Shown: positions 7,828 to 17,415, counted from the first letter of the stretch. The stretch is 58,906 bases of DNA from an uncultured Pelagibacteraceae bacterium (GCA_902585045.1 CACICB010000006.1:1-58906); one strand, 5' to 3'. Notes: generated by a model not told the origin, from the letters alone. Made by a program: numbers and translations.

Positions 7828-9151
7828 CTCTACAATTTTTCTCAAGCCAGTTAGCTGTACCTAAAAATCTTAAATCATCAAGTTTATCACCAACCAACTG
7901 AACTCCTAATGGTAAGTCATTTTCACCTGTAAGTAAAGGTAATGAAATTGTGGGCAAACCAAGATAAGTCCAGATTTTTTGGAAGTCCGCACTTCCAGTA
8001 GATTTTAATCCTTTGTCAGCAACTCCGCTTGATGATGGAGTAATAATTCCGTGGTAATCCTCGAAAACTTCTTTATAGGACTCATAACTTTGTTTCATAA
8101 AATCTGAAGCATCGCCATATTCTTTTGCTGAATATTTTAATCCTCTAGAGATAGCTTCTCTCAATTCTTTTGAAAGTTTAGTTTTATCTTTTTTATAGTA
8201 AACTTGAAAATTATTTGCCATATCAACTTCATGAATGATTTGATGATACTTTGGTATGTCTTCAAAGTAAGATGGGGTATCAAAAACCTCTATGTTTTTT
8301 TTGAAGTTTTTAATTAGAAATTCAAAAGCTTGCTGTGATTTTTTATTTATATTTTTCCAATTTTTCGTTTTATAAAAAATAAACTTTGGATCAAAAACTG
8401 GTCCTTTCTCACATTCCTGAATCATGTTGTCAGCAGCGAAATAAATTGTTGAGGGGTCATGTAAATCTTTTCTAATTAGTGATTTAGCTAATAATGCAAC
8501 ATCTTTCACACTTTTACCAAATACGCCCATTGTATCTAGTTTATCCGAAACTTTTAAAACACCGTTTCTGGAGATTAATCCATACGAGGGTTTATATCCA
8601 ACTACACCACAATATGATGCTGGCCTGATTACTGATCCTCCAGTTTGAGAACCCACAGATAAAGGTGCCATATGAGCTGCAACTGCTGCTGCTGATCCAC
8701 TTGATGATCCCCCTGGTGTTCTTGAATAATCATGAGGATTTTTTGTTTTAGATGGATGTATATATGCAAGTTCACAAGTAACAGTTTTACCCATGATAAT
8801 TGCCCCTGAATTTTTTAATAAGTTTACAATTTCTGAGTCTTGTGAATTGGACATTTTTTTTCTAAATACTGTCCCACATTCTGTTGGCATATCATACGTA
8901 CCTATAATATCCTTAATTGCAACTGGCATTCCGTGCAATGGTCCAAGGGGTTTTCCAGATTTTCTATATGCGTCAGCTTCTTCAGCTTTTTCTAATAAAA
9001 GTTTTTTGTCTAAAAATTGCCAAGCCTGAACGTCTTTTTCAAATTTTTTAATTCTATCTAAATAAGCTTTGCAAAGATCTAAAGAAGAAATTTCACCAGA
9101 ATGAAGTTTTTGCGATAAATCGTAAGCACTTAAAGTTGTGACGTCTATCAT
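7817..9151 (-). CDS. Amidase-signature family amidase
   Basis: Hydrolyses an amide bond with a Ser-cisSer-Lys triad. Visible: Lys80 in MPVAIKDIIG, the serine run at 149-151 in GGSSSGSAAA, and the nucleophile Ser173 in GSQTGGSVIRPAS. Length 444 fits stand-alone amidases. It is not an obvious GatA: there is no gatB or gatC nearby, and it lies 8 bp after the TRAP permease gene dctM. A role in hydrolysing an imported amide is an inference from that position only. The substrate is unknown. Confidence 0.88.
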   Translation of the reverse strand: MIDVTTLSAYDLSQKLHSGEISSLDLCKAYLDRIKKFEKDVQAWQFLDKKLLLEKAEEADAYRKSGKPLGPLHGMPVAIKDIIGTYDMPTECGTVFRKKMSNSQDSEIVNLLKNSGAIIMGKTVTCELAYIHPSKTKNPHDYSRTPGGSSSGSAAAVAAHMAPLSVGSQTGGSVIRPASYCGVVGYKPSYGLISRNGVLKVSDKLDTMGVFGKSVKDVALLAKSLIRKDLHDPSTIYFAADNMIQECEKGPVFDPKFIFYKTKNWKNINKKSQQAFEFLIKNFKKNIEVFDTPSYFEDIPKYHQIIHEVDMANNFQVYYKKDKTKLSKELREAISRGLKYSAKEYGDASDFMKQSYESYKEVFEDYHGIITPSSSGVADKGLKSTGSADFQKIWTYLGLPTISLPLLTGENDLPLGVQLVGDKLDDLRFLGTANWLEKNCRDEG

Positions 9152-9159
9152 TTAAGTTG

Positions 9160-10521
9160 TTAATTAGCGAATAATGTATCTGGCAACCAAAGAGCTATTC
9201 CTGGAAATAGATACATTAAAAACATGGCAAATATAACAATACCTAGGAAGGGCATAATGCCTCTAAATATTTCCATTAACTCTACATTTTTAGATTGGAC
9301 ACCTTTTAAATAGTATGCGGACATTGCCATCGGCGGTGTTAAAAATGAAGTTTGTAAATTCAAAGCGATAAGCATTGCGAAAAAATAAGGATTTACCTCA
9401 AAGAAAGCTACTAAAGGTAAAAAAATTGGAACAAATATAATTAAAATTTCCGTCCACTCCAGTGGCCAACCTAATAAGAAAATAATTATTTGTGTGATTA
9501 CTAAGAATTGCCATGGTTGTAAATTCATTGATTTAAAGAAATGCTCAAAAACTTCATGGCCACCTAAGTAAGAAAAAACAGATGCGAAAGTCCAAGAGCC
9601 AATGAATAACCACATTATCATTGCAGTTGTCTTTGCTGTTAAAAATACAGACTCTTTAAAATTTTTCCATTTTAAAGTCTTGTAAAAATAAGAAAGCACT
9701 AGTGCACCAAAGGCTCCTACTGCTGCAGCCTCTGCAGGTGTAGCAAGTCCTCCTAAAATAGTTCCTAATACTAATATTATTAATGAGAAAAGTGGTAAGA
9801 ACGAAACCATAACCTCTTTTAAAATTTCAGATCTTGGCGGAATATCCTCTTTTGGAGGTTTAGGTGCTATTGATGGATTAAAATAAGCAAGTGTAATTGC
9901 GTACATTATATAAAGACCAGCTAATAATAATCCTGGAAAAATTGCTGCTGCAAATAGTCTTAAAGGTGATAGCTGAGCAATAACTGAATAAACAATTAAC
10001 ATGATACTTGGAGGAATCAAAATTCCTAAGCATCCACCAGAACAAATTACTCCTGAGGCAAATTTTTTATCATATCCTGCCCTTATCATTGCAGGCCATG
10101 CAAGTAGCCCCATTAGCGTAACAACAGCACCGATAATTCCTGTCGCTGTTGAAAATAAAGCGCAAGTTACAAGCGCGGCAACAGCCATAGAAGCAGGGAG
10201 TCTGTGAGAGGCTAATCTTATTGCAAAAAACAATCTAGAAACTATTCCGGCTCTCTCAACTAAGTAACCCATAAATAAAAAGAGTGGGACGGCGGTTAAA
10301 ACAGTATTATCCATCACTGTATAAGTGTTCTGAACAAATAATTGGAAAATCCTATTATCAAAAAGATGTTCCATTCTAGTTGGATCAAAATAAGCGTAGT
10401 AACCAAAACCAACGCCCATTGCCATTAATGTAAATGCTATTGGAAAACCAAGTAGAACTGCAAATAAGAATATGCTCATCATTAGAATTGCGATTTCAGG
10501 ATTGGTTAAACTAAATAACAT
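9160..10521 (-). CDS. dctM: TRAP transporter large permease
   Basis: Large membrane subunit of a tripartite ATP-independent transporter, which couples sodium entry to solute uptake. The 453-residue sequence is almost wholly hydrophobic with a dozen or so segments; family motifs include GYLVERAGI, GGCLGILIPPSIMLIVYS and PAEAAAVGAFGAL. It overlaps the small permease gene by 11 bp, so the two are translated together. With DctP of the 2-oxoacid-like type next to it, the solute is probably an organic acid. Confidence 0.93.
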   Translation of the reverse strand: MLFSLTNPEIAILMMSIFLFAVLLGFPIAFTLMAMGVGFGYYAYFDPTRMEHLFDNRIFQLFVQNTYTVMDNTVLTAVPLFLFMGYLVERAGIVSRLFFAIRLASHRLPASMAVAALVTCALFSTATGIIGAVVTLMGLLAWPAMIRAGYDKKFASGVICSGGCLGILIPPSIMLIVYSVIAQLSPLRLFAAAIFPGLLLAGLYIMYAITLAYFNPSIAPKPPKEDIPPRSEILKEVMVSFLPLFSLIILVLGTILGGLATPAEAAAVGAFGALVLSYFYKTLKWKNFKESVFLTAKTTAMIMWLFIGSWTFASVFSYLGGHEVFEHFFKSMNLQPWQFLVITQIIIFLLGWPLEWTEILIIFVPIFLPLVAFFEVNPYFFAMLIALNLQTSFLTPPMAMSAYYLKGVQSKNVELMEIFRGIMPFLGIVIFAMFLMYLFPGIALWLPDTLFAN

Positions 10522-11095
10522 CTTTTTGATCCTCGTCTTGTGAAGTTCTCATTAACATTTTTTCTGTTTCCTCTGCCACAACCATTCTTGCAGGCCAGTG
10601 ACCGGTTTGAATACAAATAATTGATCTACAAACTTCGCTAATACCTTGAATAACTAATAAAATTCCGGCAGCTGGTATCAAAGATTTAGCCATATAAATT
10701 TGGATTTGAGCTGGGCTGTTCCAACTTGTTTCTTTAATCTTCCACGCAAGCGAAGCATATTCATAACCATAAAATGCTAACGCGAGTACACCTGGGAAGA
10801 AAAAAATAAAATATAAAAATAAATCAATATAGCCTTGTGTTCTTGGTTTAAAAAGTCTGTAAATCACGTCACCTCTGACGTGAGCTTCTGTAGATAAAGT
10901 GTATGCACCCGCCATCATAAAAATTGCACCGTACATTTGTAAACTGAAATCAAAGTTCCATAATGTAGGAGCATTGAAGGCATATGCCATAACGACTTCA
11001 TAACAAGTTCCTCCCATTAAGATTACAATGCACCAAGAAAATGCCTTTCCTACGGAGGTGCTTAAAGTATCTGCAAAATGAATAAATCCCCTCAT
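10511..11095 (-). CDS. dctQ: TRAP transporter small permease
   Basis: Four-helix small membrane subunit partnering DctM. The 194-residue sequence has the family pattern of a first helix ending near NAPTLWNFDFS and the stretch AYTLSTEAHVRGDVIYR, common in DctQ of the mannitol/chloroaromatic or 2-oxoacid TRAP group. The gene follows dctP after an 84-bp gap that contains a strong hairpin, so expression is probably lower than that of the binding protein. Confidence 0.9.
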   Translation of the reverse strand: MRGFIHFADTLSTSVGKAFSWCIVILMGGTCYEVVMAYAFNAPTLWNFDFSLQMYGAIFMMAGAYTLSTEAHVRGDVIYRLFKPRTQGYIDLFLYFIFFFPGVLALAFYGYEYASLAWKIKETSWNSPAQIQIYMAKSLIPAAGILLVIQGISEVCRSIICIQTGHWPARMVVAEETEKMLMRTSQDEDQKDVI

Positions 11096-11133
11096 GAAAT
11101 TTTAAACTATTCTAATTTTTTTATAATTTCCAT

Positions 11134-11164
11134 AAAAAAAGGGGGCGCAAATACGCCCCCTTTT
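11134..11164 (-). terminator. Hairpin with T-tract between dctP and dctQ
   Basis: A GGGGGCG/CGCCCCC stem (11141-11147 with 11154-11160) has a 6-nt loop and flanking A/T runs, giving a T-tract on the minus strand (11134-11140). It looks like an intrinsic terminator, but dctQM follow in the same direction. It is probably a partial terminator or a 3' mRNA stabiliser that lets the binding protein be made in excess. Confidence 0.88.
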
Positions 11165-11179
11165 ATCTTTAAAATATAA

Positions 11180-12328
11180 TTAAATTTTAACTTTTGCTAT
11201 TGAACCGAATTCATTCTCGTAAGCCAACTTGTAATTAGGTTGGTTCATGAGTAAGTATTTCATAACTCTCTTCGCATAAGCTTTTTGTGAGTCTACAATC
11301 TTTTTAAAGAATGGATCTTTCTTATTGAAATCACCAATTACTTTATCCCAACCTTTTAGTTGTTGAGCTAAGATCGCATCTGACGTTTGATACACATTTA
11401 CTTTGTGCTGGTTCATCAATTTAGATAAGTCAGCTGAGTATCTTACTAATGCTTTAAAGTAATTATCACTGTTCGCAGCATAAGCAGCATTTTTTAGAAT
11501 AGCCTGATGTTTAGGCGATAATCCATTAAATGTCTTCTTATTTACTGGGATTTCAAACATCTCTTGTGATTGGTGGAAGCTTCCTAAGTGATAATGCTTA
11601 GAAACATCTTGCATACCAAATTGAGAGTCTGATGTTGGGTTGTTAAACTCAGCAGCTTCAATCAAGCCTGTCTTCATTGCAGGCTGAATTTCACCACCTG
11701 GTAATTGTCTTACAACCATTCCCATTGCTGTTAATACGTTAGTAGCTAGTCCTACTGTTCTGTACTTCATACCTTTTACATCAGATACTTTTGTTACGTT
11801 CTTTTTGAACCATCCAAAAGGCTGTGCAGGCATTGGCATATGGAAGAAACCAATATAGTCGAAACCAACTTTTGCAAGTGTTTCATCATAAAGTTTTCTA
11901 CCTCCACCATACTCTATCCATCCCATAATTTCTTGAGATGACATTCCGTATGACGGACCAGTACCGAATAGAGAAGCTGCTGGATTTTTTCCATACCAGT
12001 AAGCTGTTACCCAGTGTCCCATATCAAGCACACCTGAGCTTACCGCTTGTCCAATTTCCGATGTCTTAACTACAGCTCCAACTGGCTGAAGATCAATTTT
12101 TAATTCACCTCCAGACATGTCGCCTACCATTTTTGCGTAGTCGCCAGCCATTTCAAAGAAAATGTTAGCGCCTGACGGCCAAGCCGCTTGCATCTTTAAA
12201 GTTTGCGGAGCACCAAATGCAATGTTAGGCATTGCAACTGTTGCTGCTGCTGCAGCACCCGTAGCTGCTGCTGCTTTAAAGAACTTACGTCTTGATGGAG
12301 TTTTTACTCCTTTTTTTATTTTTGACAT
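11180..12328 (-). CDS. dctP: TRAP transporter solute-binding protein, 2-oxoacid-like type
   Basis: Periplasmic binding protein of the TRAP system. It has a twin-arginine signal (SRRKFFKAAAATGAAAAATV), with predicted cleavage near AFGA. The ligand-domain region KGMKYRTVGLATNVL, GGEIQPAMKTGLIEAAEFNN and SFHQSQEMFEIPVN resembles TakP-type proteins that bind 2-oxo acids or related carboxylates; this is an inference from pattern, not proof. Length 382 is typical. A strong ribosome site (GGAGGAC, complement of 12331-12337) precedes the ATG. Its closeness to the 2-hydroxyacid oxidation genes suggests a related substrate. Confidence 0.93.
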   Translation of the reverse strand: MSKIKKGVKTPSRRKFFKAAAATGAAAAATVAMPNIAFGAPQTLKMQAAWPSGANIFFEMAGDYAKMVGDMSGGELKIDLQPVGAVVKTSEIGQAVSSGVLDMGHWVTAYWYGKNPAASLFGTGPSYGMSSQEIMGWIEYGGGRKLYDETLAKVGFDYIGFFHMPMPAQPFGWFKKNVTKVSDVKGMKYRTVGLATNVLTAMGMVVRQLPGGEIQPAMKTGLIEAAEFNNPTSDSQFGMQDVSKHYHLGSFHQSQEMFEIPVNKKTFNGLSPKHQAILKNAAYAANSDNYFKALVRYSADLSKLMNQHKVNVYQTSDAILAQQLKGWDKVIGDFNKKDPFFKKIVDSQKAYAKRVMKYLLMNQPNYKLAYENEFGSIAKVKI

Positions 12329-12440
12329 ATGTCCTCCGTTAGTTAATTAACGTAAATATTTAAGCACAATCTCAAATCAGAGTCTCGATATATTTTAGAA
12401 TAATTTTAAAGTAAAATAATAGATTCAATCTATAGGTGTA
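12329..12440 (-). promoter_or_regulatory. dctP leader with 15-bp palindrome and strong ribosome binding site
   Basis: This 112-bp gap separates the hydroxyacid dehydrogenase from dctP and most likely holds the promoter for the transporter. It contains a perfect interrupted palindrome, ATAGATT-C-AATCTAT (12419-12433), a plausible operator, and the ribosome site GGAGGAC. AT-rich hexamers make the -35/-10 assignment ambiguous, so I give none. Confidence 0.45.
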
Positions 12441-13397
12441 CTAATTAACTTTATCTTGTGGTTTCTTTCCAGAGAAGAAGTCTTCTAAGTTTTTCGTAGC
12501 TCTAAACGCCATGTCCCACCTAGTCCTTTTTGTTGCGCTTCCTAAATGTGGAAGTAAGAAAATATTTTTTAATTTTAAATACTCTGGATGAATTTTAGGC
12601 TCACCATTATAAACGTCCAGACCGTAAGCAAAAACTTTTCCACTTTTCAATGCTTCGATCATAGCATCATCGTCAACTATATCTCCTCTTGCTGCGTTAC
12701 CTACCACAGTATTTTCCTCTAGATAGCTTAGGGTTTCTTTATTTACGAGTTTTGTTGTTTCAGGTGTAGCGGGACAGTTTATTGACAAAAATTCACTTTG
12801 CTTAAAAAGGCTTTCTAAATCTTTATGATAAATTGCTCCATCCTCAAGTTCTGGTGAAAGTTTAGATCTGTTATGATAATGAATTTCCATATTAAAAGCT
12901 TTAGCTCTTTTAGCAACTGCCCTACCTATTCTACCCATTCCAAGTATCCCAAGTTTTTTATTAGACATTTGTTTTCCTAACAAGAAATCCCATGACCATT
13001 TCCAATTTTGAGTTTCGGCCGCTAAACGTCCCTCATAGGCTTTTCTTGAAGCACCTAATAAAAGTAAAATCTGAATATCTGCTGTAGCATCTGTAAGAAC
13101 ATCAGGTGTATTCGTTACGGTAATTCCTTTTTCTTTCGCAGCTTTTATATCTATATTTCCAAAACCAACCGCGCCATTAGCAATAATTTTTATAGAACTC
13201 GAAAGTTTAGAGATGGTATCAGCGCTGATAGGATCAGAAACAGAACTTAATATCCCGTCAAAATTTTTGGAGCCATCTATTATTTCTTGAGGTTTATAAA
13301 TCTTATCGTCTTTATTTAAAGTAACTTCAAATAATTCTTTAAGTTTCTCCTCATTTTCTTTGAGAAGTTTTCTTGTAACAAAAATTTTTTTTTTCAT
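12441..13397 (-). CDS. D-isomer-specific 2-hydroxyacid dehydrogenase (glyoxylate/hydroxypyruvate reductase-like)
   Basis: NAD(P)-dependent interconversion of a 2-oxo acid and a D-2-hydroxy acid. The Rossmann motif is LGILGMGRIGRAVAKRA (Gly153, Gly155, Gly158). The catalytic triad is Arg237 in NAARGDIVDD, Glu266 in NGEPKIHPEY and His284 in LPHLGSAT. Length 318 is normal. It directly follows glcF (1 bp gap), so reduction of glyoxylate, hydroxypyruvate or a similar 2-oxo acid is the most natural role; the sequence alone does not fix the substrate. Confidence 0.9.
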   Translation of the reverse strand: MKKKIFVTRKLLKENEEKLKELFEVTLNKDDKIYKPQEIIDGSKNFDGILSSVSDPISADTISKLSSSIKIIANGAVGFGNIDIKAAKEKGITVTNTPDVLTDATADIQILLLLGASRKAYEGRLAAETQNWKWSWDFLLGKQMSNKKLGILGMGRIGRAVAKRAKAFNMEIHYHNRSKLSPELEDGAIYHKDLESLFKQSEFLSINCPATPETTKLVNKETLSYLEENTVVGNAARGDIVDDDAMIEALKSGKVFAYGLDVYNGEPKIHPEYLKLKNIFLLPHLGSATKRTRWDMAFRATKNLEDFFSGKKPQDKVN

Positions 13398-13398
13398 T

Positions 13399-14697
13399 TT
13401 AAAAATTATTTAGTTTATACGGCTTGGGTCCTCCGGTAAACCAATCAAGTAACTCTACGGTATGGATAATTGGTATTCGAGTACCAGCTGATATTTGTGT
13501 CATACAGCCTATATTGCCTGTTGAAATAAAATCAGGTGAAATTTTTTCTATATTATTTACTTTATTCTTTAAAAGTGATTTAGCCATCTTTTGATGTAAA
13601 ATATTGTAAGTACCCGCGGAGCCACAACACAAATGTCCCTCGGGAATATCCAATACTTCATTACCAGTTTTTGAAATTAAATCTTTTGGTTGATCATGAA
13701 CTTTCTGTCCATGTTGCATCGAACATGCTGAATGATACGCTATTCTATATTTTTTTTCTGAGTTTAAATTTATGTTTAATTTTAAATTTTCGTCGAGGTA
13801 TTCGGTAATGTCTTTAGTTAATTCTGAAATTTTTTTTGCTTTCTTTTTCAGGTCTTTATCATTTTTAAAAATATGGCCATAGTCTTTTAATGTTGTCCCG
13901 CATCCAGATGTATTACTTATTATCGCATCCAATCCATTTTTAAGATACTCTTCGTGCCAGCTCTCAATATTATTTTTAAATGACTCATGTGCTAATTTTT
14001 GTTTACCCAAATGATGGTTTAAAGATCCACAACAATTAATGTCTGGCATTACTACTACTTCAACGTTATGCCTATTTAGAAGTCTTATAGTAGCTTCGTT
14101 TATTTCAGGAGAAATAACTCTTTGAACACAACCAGTCAATAAAGCGACCCTTGAAACCTTCTTACCTTTATTAACCTCGTAAACTTTTTGATCTTTTAAT
14201 TTTTTTCCTGGGATTCTATCTGGCATTAAATTTAATGCGTTTCTAATAAATTTTGGAAATAAAAAACTAAATGGTTTAATTAGTTTAGATGATAAAGCCA
14301 TTAACAAAAACATTTTTGGTCTCGGTAGTACAAAAGAAAGTATATTTCTAAATACTCTATCTAAAAAAGGCCTTTTGTAAGTTTCTTCAACATAATTCCT
14401 ACCATGGTCAATTAAATGCATATAGTTCACTCCTGAAGGACAAGTAGTCATACATGAGTAACAAGATAAACAGCTATCAATGTGTTTTGCTATTTCTTTT
14501 GTGGCTGGTTTTTTATTCTCTAACATATCTTTGATAAGATATATTCTTCCTCTTGGTCCTTCTAACTCCTCTCCATTTACTTGATAAGTAGGGCAAGTAG
14601 CATTGCACATTCCGCAGTGAACACATTTTCTAATTATTGTTTCACTAGTTTTATTATCTTTATTTTGAAGTTGTTTATCAGTAAATGATGTCTGCAT
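13399..14697 (-). CDS. glcF: Glycolate oxidase iron-sulfur subunit
   Basis: Electron-transfer subunit of membrane-associated glycolate oxidase GlcDEF. Two ferredoxin-type motifs are intact: Cys25-28-31-35 (CVHCGMCNATCP) and Cys76-79-82-86 (CLSCYSCMTTCP). Two CCG domains follow (INCCGSLNHH and LCCGSAGTYN). Length 432 is slightly longer than E. coli GlcF. It abuts glcE directly. Electrons probably pass to quinone. Confidence 0.96.
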   Translation of the reverse strand: MQTSFTDKQLQNKDNKTSETIIRKCVHCGMCNATCPTYQVNGEELEGPRGRIYLIKDMLENKKPATKEIAKHIDSCLSCYSCMTTCPSGVNYMHLIDHGRNYVEETYKRPFLDRVFRNILSFVLPRPKMFLLMALSSKLIKPFSFLFPKFIRNALNLMPDRIPGKKLKDQKVYEVNKGKKVSRVALLTGCVQRVISPEINEATIRLLNRHNVEVVVMPDINCCGSLNHHLGKQKLAHESFKNNIESWHEEYLKNGLDAIISNTSGCGTTLKDYGHIFKNDKDLKKKAKKISELTKDITEYLDENLKLNINLNSEKKYRIAYHSACSMQHGQKVHDQPKDLISKTGNEVLDIPEGHLCCGSAGTYNILHQKMAKSLLKNKVNNIEKISPDFISTGNIGCMTQISAGTRIPIIHTVELLDWFTGGPKPYKLNNF

Positions 14698-15957
14698 TTA
14701 AATTCCTGTATACATTTTTCCCGGATTAAAAATTCTTTTAGGGTCAAAACTCCTTTTAATTTTTTCACTTATTTTATACTTTATTGGATCTATTGTAAAA
14801 ATATCTGCAGAGGCCTTTAGATCCTCTTCGACTTTAATCAACGTAATATAACCTTGATGTTTTTTTACTATATCTTTAATTTCACTAAGAATTTTTATAC
14901 TTAATTGATCAAATGAGGCCCAGATTAGACTTCCTCCCCAATCAATAAAGTATTTAATCTCAAAACTTTTAAGTTTTTGGATGACCTGTAAGGTTTCGCT
15001 ATTTGGTAGAACTATTCTTAATAAATTACTTTTTAGACTTTTAAAAACCTCTAAATTTTTTGTCCTACTCCAAAAAATATTGCTTTGCTCACTGTCTAAA
15101 ATAGAAAGTTCTTGATCTAAAAGACTTAATTCTTTCGATAACCTATTCAACCTCTGATCTACAGAATTAATTGGGCCCTCAATCCTTATAGCTGTTAAGC
15201 CTCCGTCATGAGTTAGATCATTTAAAACAAAATTTTTTCCGAAATAGTCTGGATAAAATACGCCCCCTGATGGATCAGTAGAAGATGACAATGCTTTTTC
15301 AAGAAAGTCCAATGCTTTTTTAAGATGAGGATTCTTTATCACTAAAGTTTTGCTTGTTTCTGGTTTAGGTAATACTTTTATTGAGAGCTCTGTTAATACT
15401 GTGAGCGTGCCAAAAGATCCTGATATTAATTTGCTTAGATCATAACCAGTAACATTTTTAACTACTGTTCCTCCTGATTTAATGGTTTCGCCTTTTCCAT
15501 TAATCCCTTGAAAGCCAAGTATGTGATCTCGAACACTGCCAACTTTAAATCTTCGTGAGCCAGCAAAATTACATGAAACCACTCCACCAATAGAACCGCT
15601 ATTGCTTTCACCAGAAAATAAGTAACCAAAATCATTTGGTTCAAAAGCTAATTGCTGATTATTTTTATCTAGCTCTTCTATAATTTCTTTTAAAGGTGTA
15701 CCAGCTTTTACTTTGATGTAAAGTTCTTCAGGTTTGTAATCAATTATGCCTTTATAATCTGATAGATCTAAAGTTTTTTCAGATTGAAAATTTCTTCCGA
15801 TTTTATTTTTTGATTTTAATCCATTAATTTCAAGAGGTATATTTTTTCTATAACAATTTTTGACTATCTCGATTATTTCTTCTCTTGAAGATGGTTTAAA
15901 AATATTTTGATTAAAATCTAGGGATGTCTGGGAATTTTGTTTTTCCTCCATGAACAT
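14698..15957 (-). CDS. glcE: Glycolate oxidase FAD-binding subunit
   Basis: FAD-linked subunit of glycolate oxidase, related to GlcD but divergent. The PCMH-type FAD region includes SGSIGGVVSCNFAGSRRFK, and the C terminus has FDPKRIFNPGKMY. I start at ATG 15957 (MFMEEKQNS) because the purine-rich GGAAGGAAGAG lies just upstream; the frame stays open to 15978, and another ATG is at 15951. From 15957 it is 419 aa. The start overlaps glcD by 47 bp, consistent with translational coupling. Confidence 0.94.
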   Translation of the reverse strand: MFMEEKQNSQTSLDFNQNIFKPSSREEIIEIVKNCYRKNIPLEINGLKSKNKIGRNFQSEKTLDLSDYKGIIDYKPEELYIKVKAGTPLKEIIEELDKNNQQLAFEPNDFGYLFSGESNSGSIGGVVSCNFAGSRRFKVGSVRDHILGFQGINGKGETIKSGGTVVKNVTGYDLSKLISGSFGTLTVLTELSIKVLPKPETSKTLVIKNPHLKKALDFLEKALSSSTDPSGGVFYPDYFGKNFVLNDLTHDGGLTAIRIEGPINSVDQRLNRLSKELSLLDQELSILDSEQSNIFWSRTKNLEVFKSLKSNLLRIVLPNSETLQVIQKLKSFEIKYFIDWGGSLIWASFDQLSIKILSEIKDIVKKHQGYITLIKVEEDLKASADIFTIDPIKYKISEKIKRSFDPKRIFNPGKMYTGI

Positions 15958-17407
15958 GAACTCTTCCTTCCTCAGCACATTTTCTAAGTATTGGATAAAC
16001 CTTACCTGGATTTAATAATGAATTTGGATCTAAAGCAACTTTAATTGTTAATTGTTGTTGTATATCTTTATCGTTGAATGCTTCGCACATTAACTCTCTT
16101 TTCTCTATACCAACTCCGTGTTCACCCGTTAGAGCTCCACCAACTTTAACACAATATTTTAATATATCGGCTCCAAACTCCTCACATTTTCTCAAAGACT
16201 CCTTATCATTTGCATCAAACATAATTAGAGGATGAAGGTTTCCATCTCCCGCATGGAATGCATTAGCTACTGCCAAATTATATTTTTTAGATAATCTTGA
16301 GATTTCATTTAAAACTTCAGAAAGTTTTCCTCTTGGAATTGAACCATCCATACACATGTAATCAGGTGCTAAAACTCCACAAGCTGGAAAGGCTGCTTTT
16401 CTACCAGCCCAAAACTTCAATCTCTCTTCATTTGATTTACTAATTTTTAAACTTGTTGAATTATTTTTTTCAGCAATTTGTTTTGCCTTATTAATATATG
16501 CTTCAACTTCGTGTTCTGTTCCGTCAAATTCTACAATCATCATTGCTTCTGCATCAGTTGGGTAACCTGCTTTTGAGTAATCATTGGTTGCTTTTGTCAA
16601 AGCTTTATCCATTATTTCCATTCCGGCTGGTATACATCCCTCTGCAATTATTTCAGCAACACAGTTTCCTGCATCTTCAATTGATGGAAAACCCACTAAA
16701 GCTGCTTTAACTACTTCAGGTGACTTTAAAATTTTTACAGTAACCTCTGTAATAACCCCAAGCAAACCCTCTGAGCCAGTCATCAAACCTAAGAAATCAT
16801 AACCTTCCGCATCCATGGCTTTACCACCGAATTTAGTTATAGTTCCGTCCATTAAAACCACTTCAATACCCAAAAGGTTATTTGTAGTAGCTCCGTATTT
16901 AAGAGAATGAACTCCACCAGAATTTTCAGCTACGTTGCCACCTATAGAACATGCAATTTGACTTGATGGGTCTGGAGCATAATAAAAACCTTTATCTTGA
17001 ACAGCATGGGTAATTGCCAAGTTTGTTACGCAAGGTTGTGTAACTACACATCTGTTTTTATAATCAATTTCAATTATCTTGTTAAATTTTCCCATTGCCA
17101 TTAAAACACAATCCTCTAAAGGCATCGAACCACCAGATAAACCTGTTCCAGCTCCTCTTGGAACTACTTTAACTTTATTCTCATTACAATATTTTAAAAT
17201 TTGACTTACTTCCTCAACAGTCTCAGGCATAACTACTAGAAGAGGCATTTGTCTGTAAGCCGTTAAACCGTCAGTTTCAAAAGGTCTTAATTCATCTGGA
17301 TTTGAAAGAACATTTTTAGAATTTATAATTCCACACAGATCCGAAGCAATTTTGTCCTTTTTAGACATAACTACATCATCAACTTTTGGCATTTGTAAAC
17401 TACTCAT
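15911..17407 (-). CDS. glcD: Glycolate oxidase catalytic subunit
   Basis: Flavin dehydrogenase oxidising glycolate (or D-lactate) to the 2-oxo acid. Motifs: VPRGAGTGLSGGSMPLE and IGGNVAENSGGVHSLKYG for FAD, HAGDGNLHPLI and ALTGEHGVGIEKREL for the catalytic cap, ending NPGKVYP. I choose ATG 17407 (MSSLQMPK), preceded by AGGA, over an upstream start two codons earlier; this gives 498 aa, against 499 in E. coli. It starts 8 bp after the aminotransferase stop. Confidence 0.96.
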   Translation of the reverse strand: MSSLQMPKVDDVVMSKKDKIASDLCGIINSKNVLSNPDELRPFETDGLTAYRQMPLLVVMPETVEEVSQILKYCNENKVKVVPRGAGTGLSGGSMPLEDCVLMAMGKFNKIIEIDYKNRCVVTQPCVTNLAITHAVQDKGFYYAPDPSSQIACSIGGNVAENSGGVHSLKYGATTNNLLGIEVVLMDGTITKFGGKAMDAEGYDFLGLMTGSEGLLGVITEVTVKILKSPEVVKAALVGFPSIEDAGNCVAEIIAEGCIPAGMEIMDKALTKATNDYSKAGYPTDAEAMMIVEFDGTEHEVEAYINKAKQIAEKNNSTSLKISKSNEERLKFWAGRKAAFPACGVLAPDYMCMDGSIPRGKLSEVLNEISRLSKKYNLAVANAFHAGDGNLHPLIMFDANDKESLRKCEEFGADILKYCVKVGGALTGEHGVGIEKRELMCEAFNDKDIQQQLTIKVALDPNSLLNPGKVYPILRKCAEEGRVHVHGGKTKFPDIPRF

Positions 17408-17415
17408 AATCAATC

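Noticed and set aside
8793-9029. 78-residue plus-strand frame within the amidase gene
   Set aside because: It lies opposite the amidase catalytic region and has no family features.
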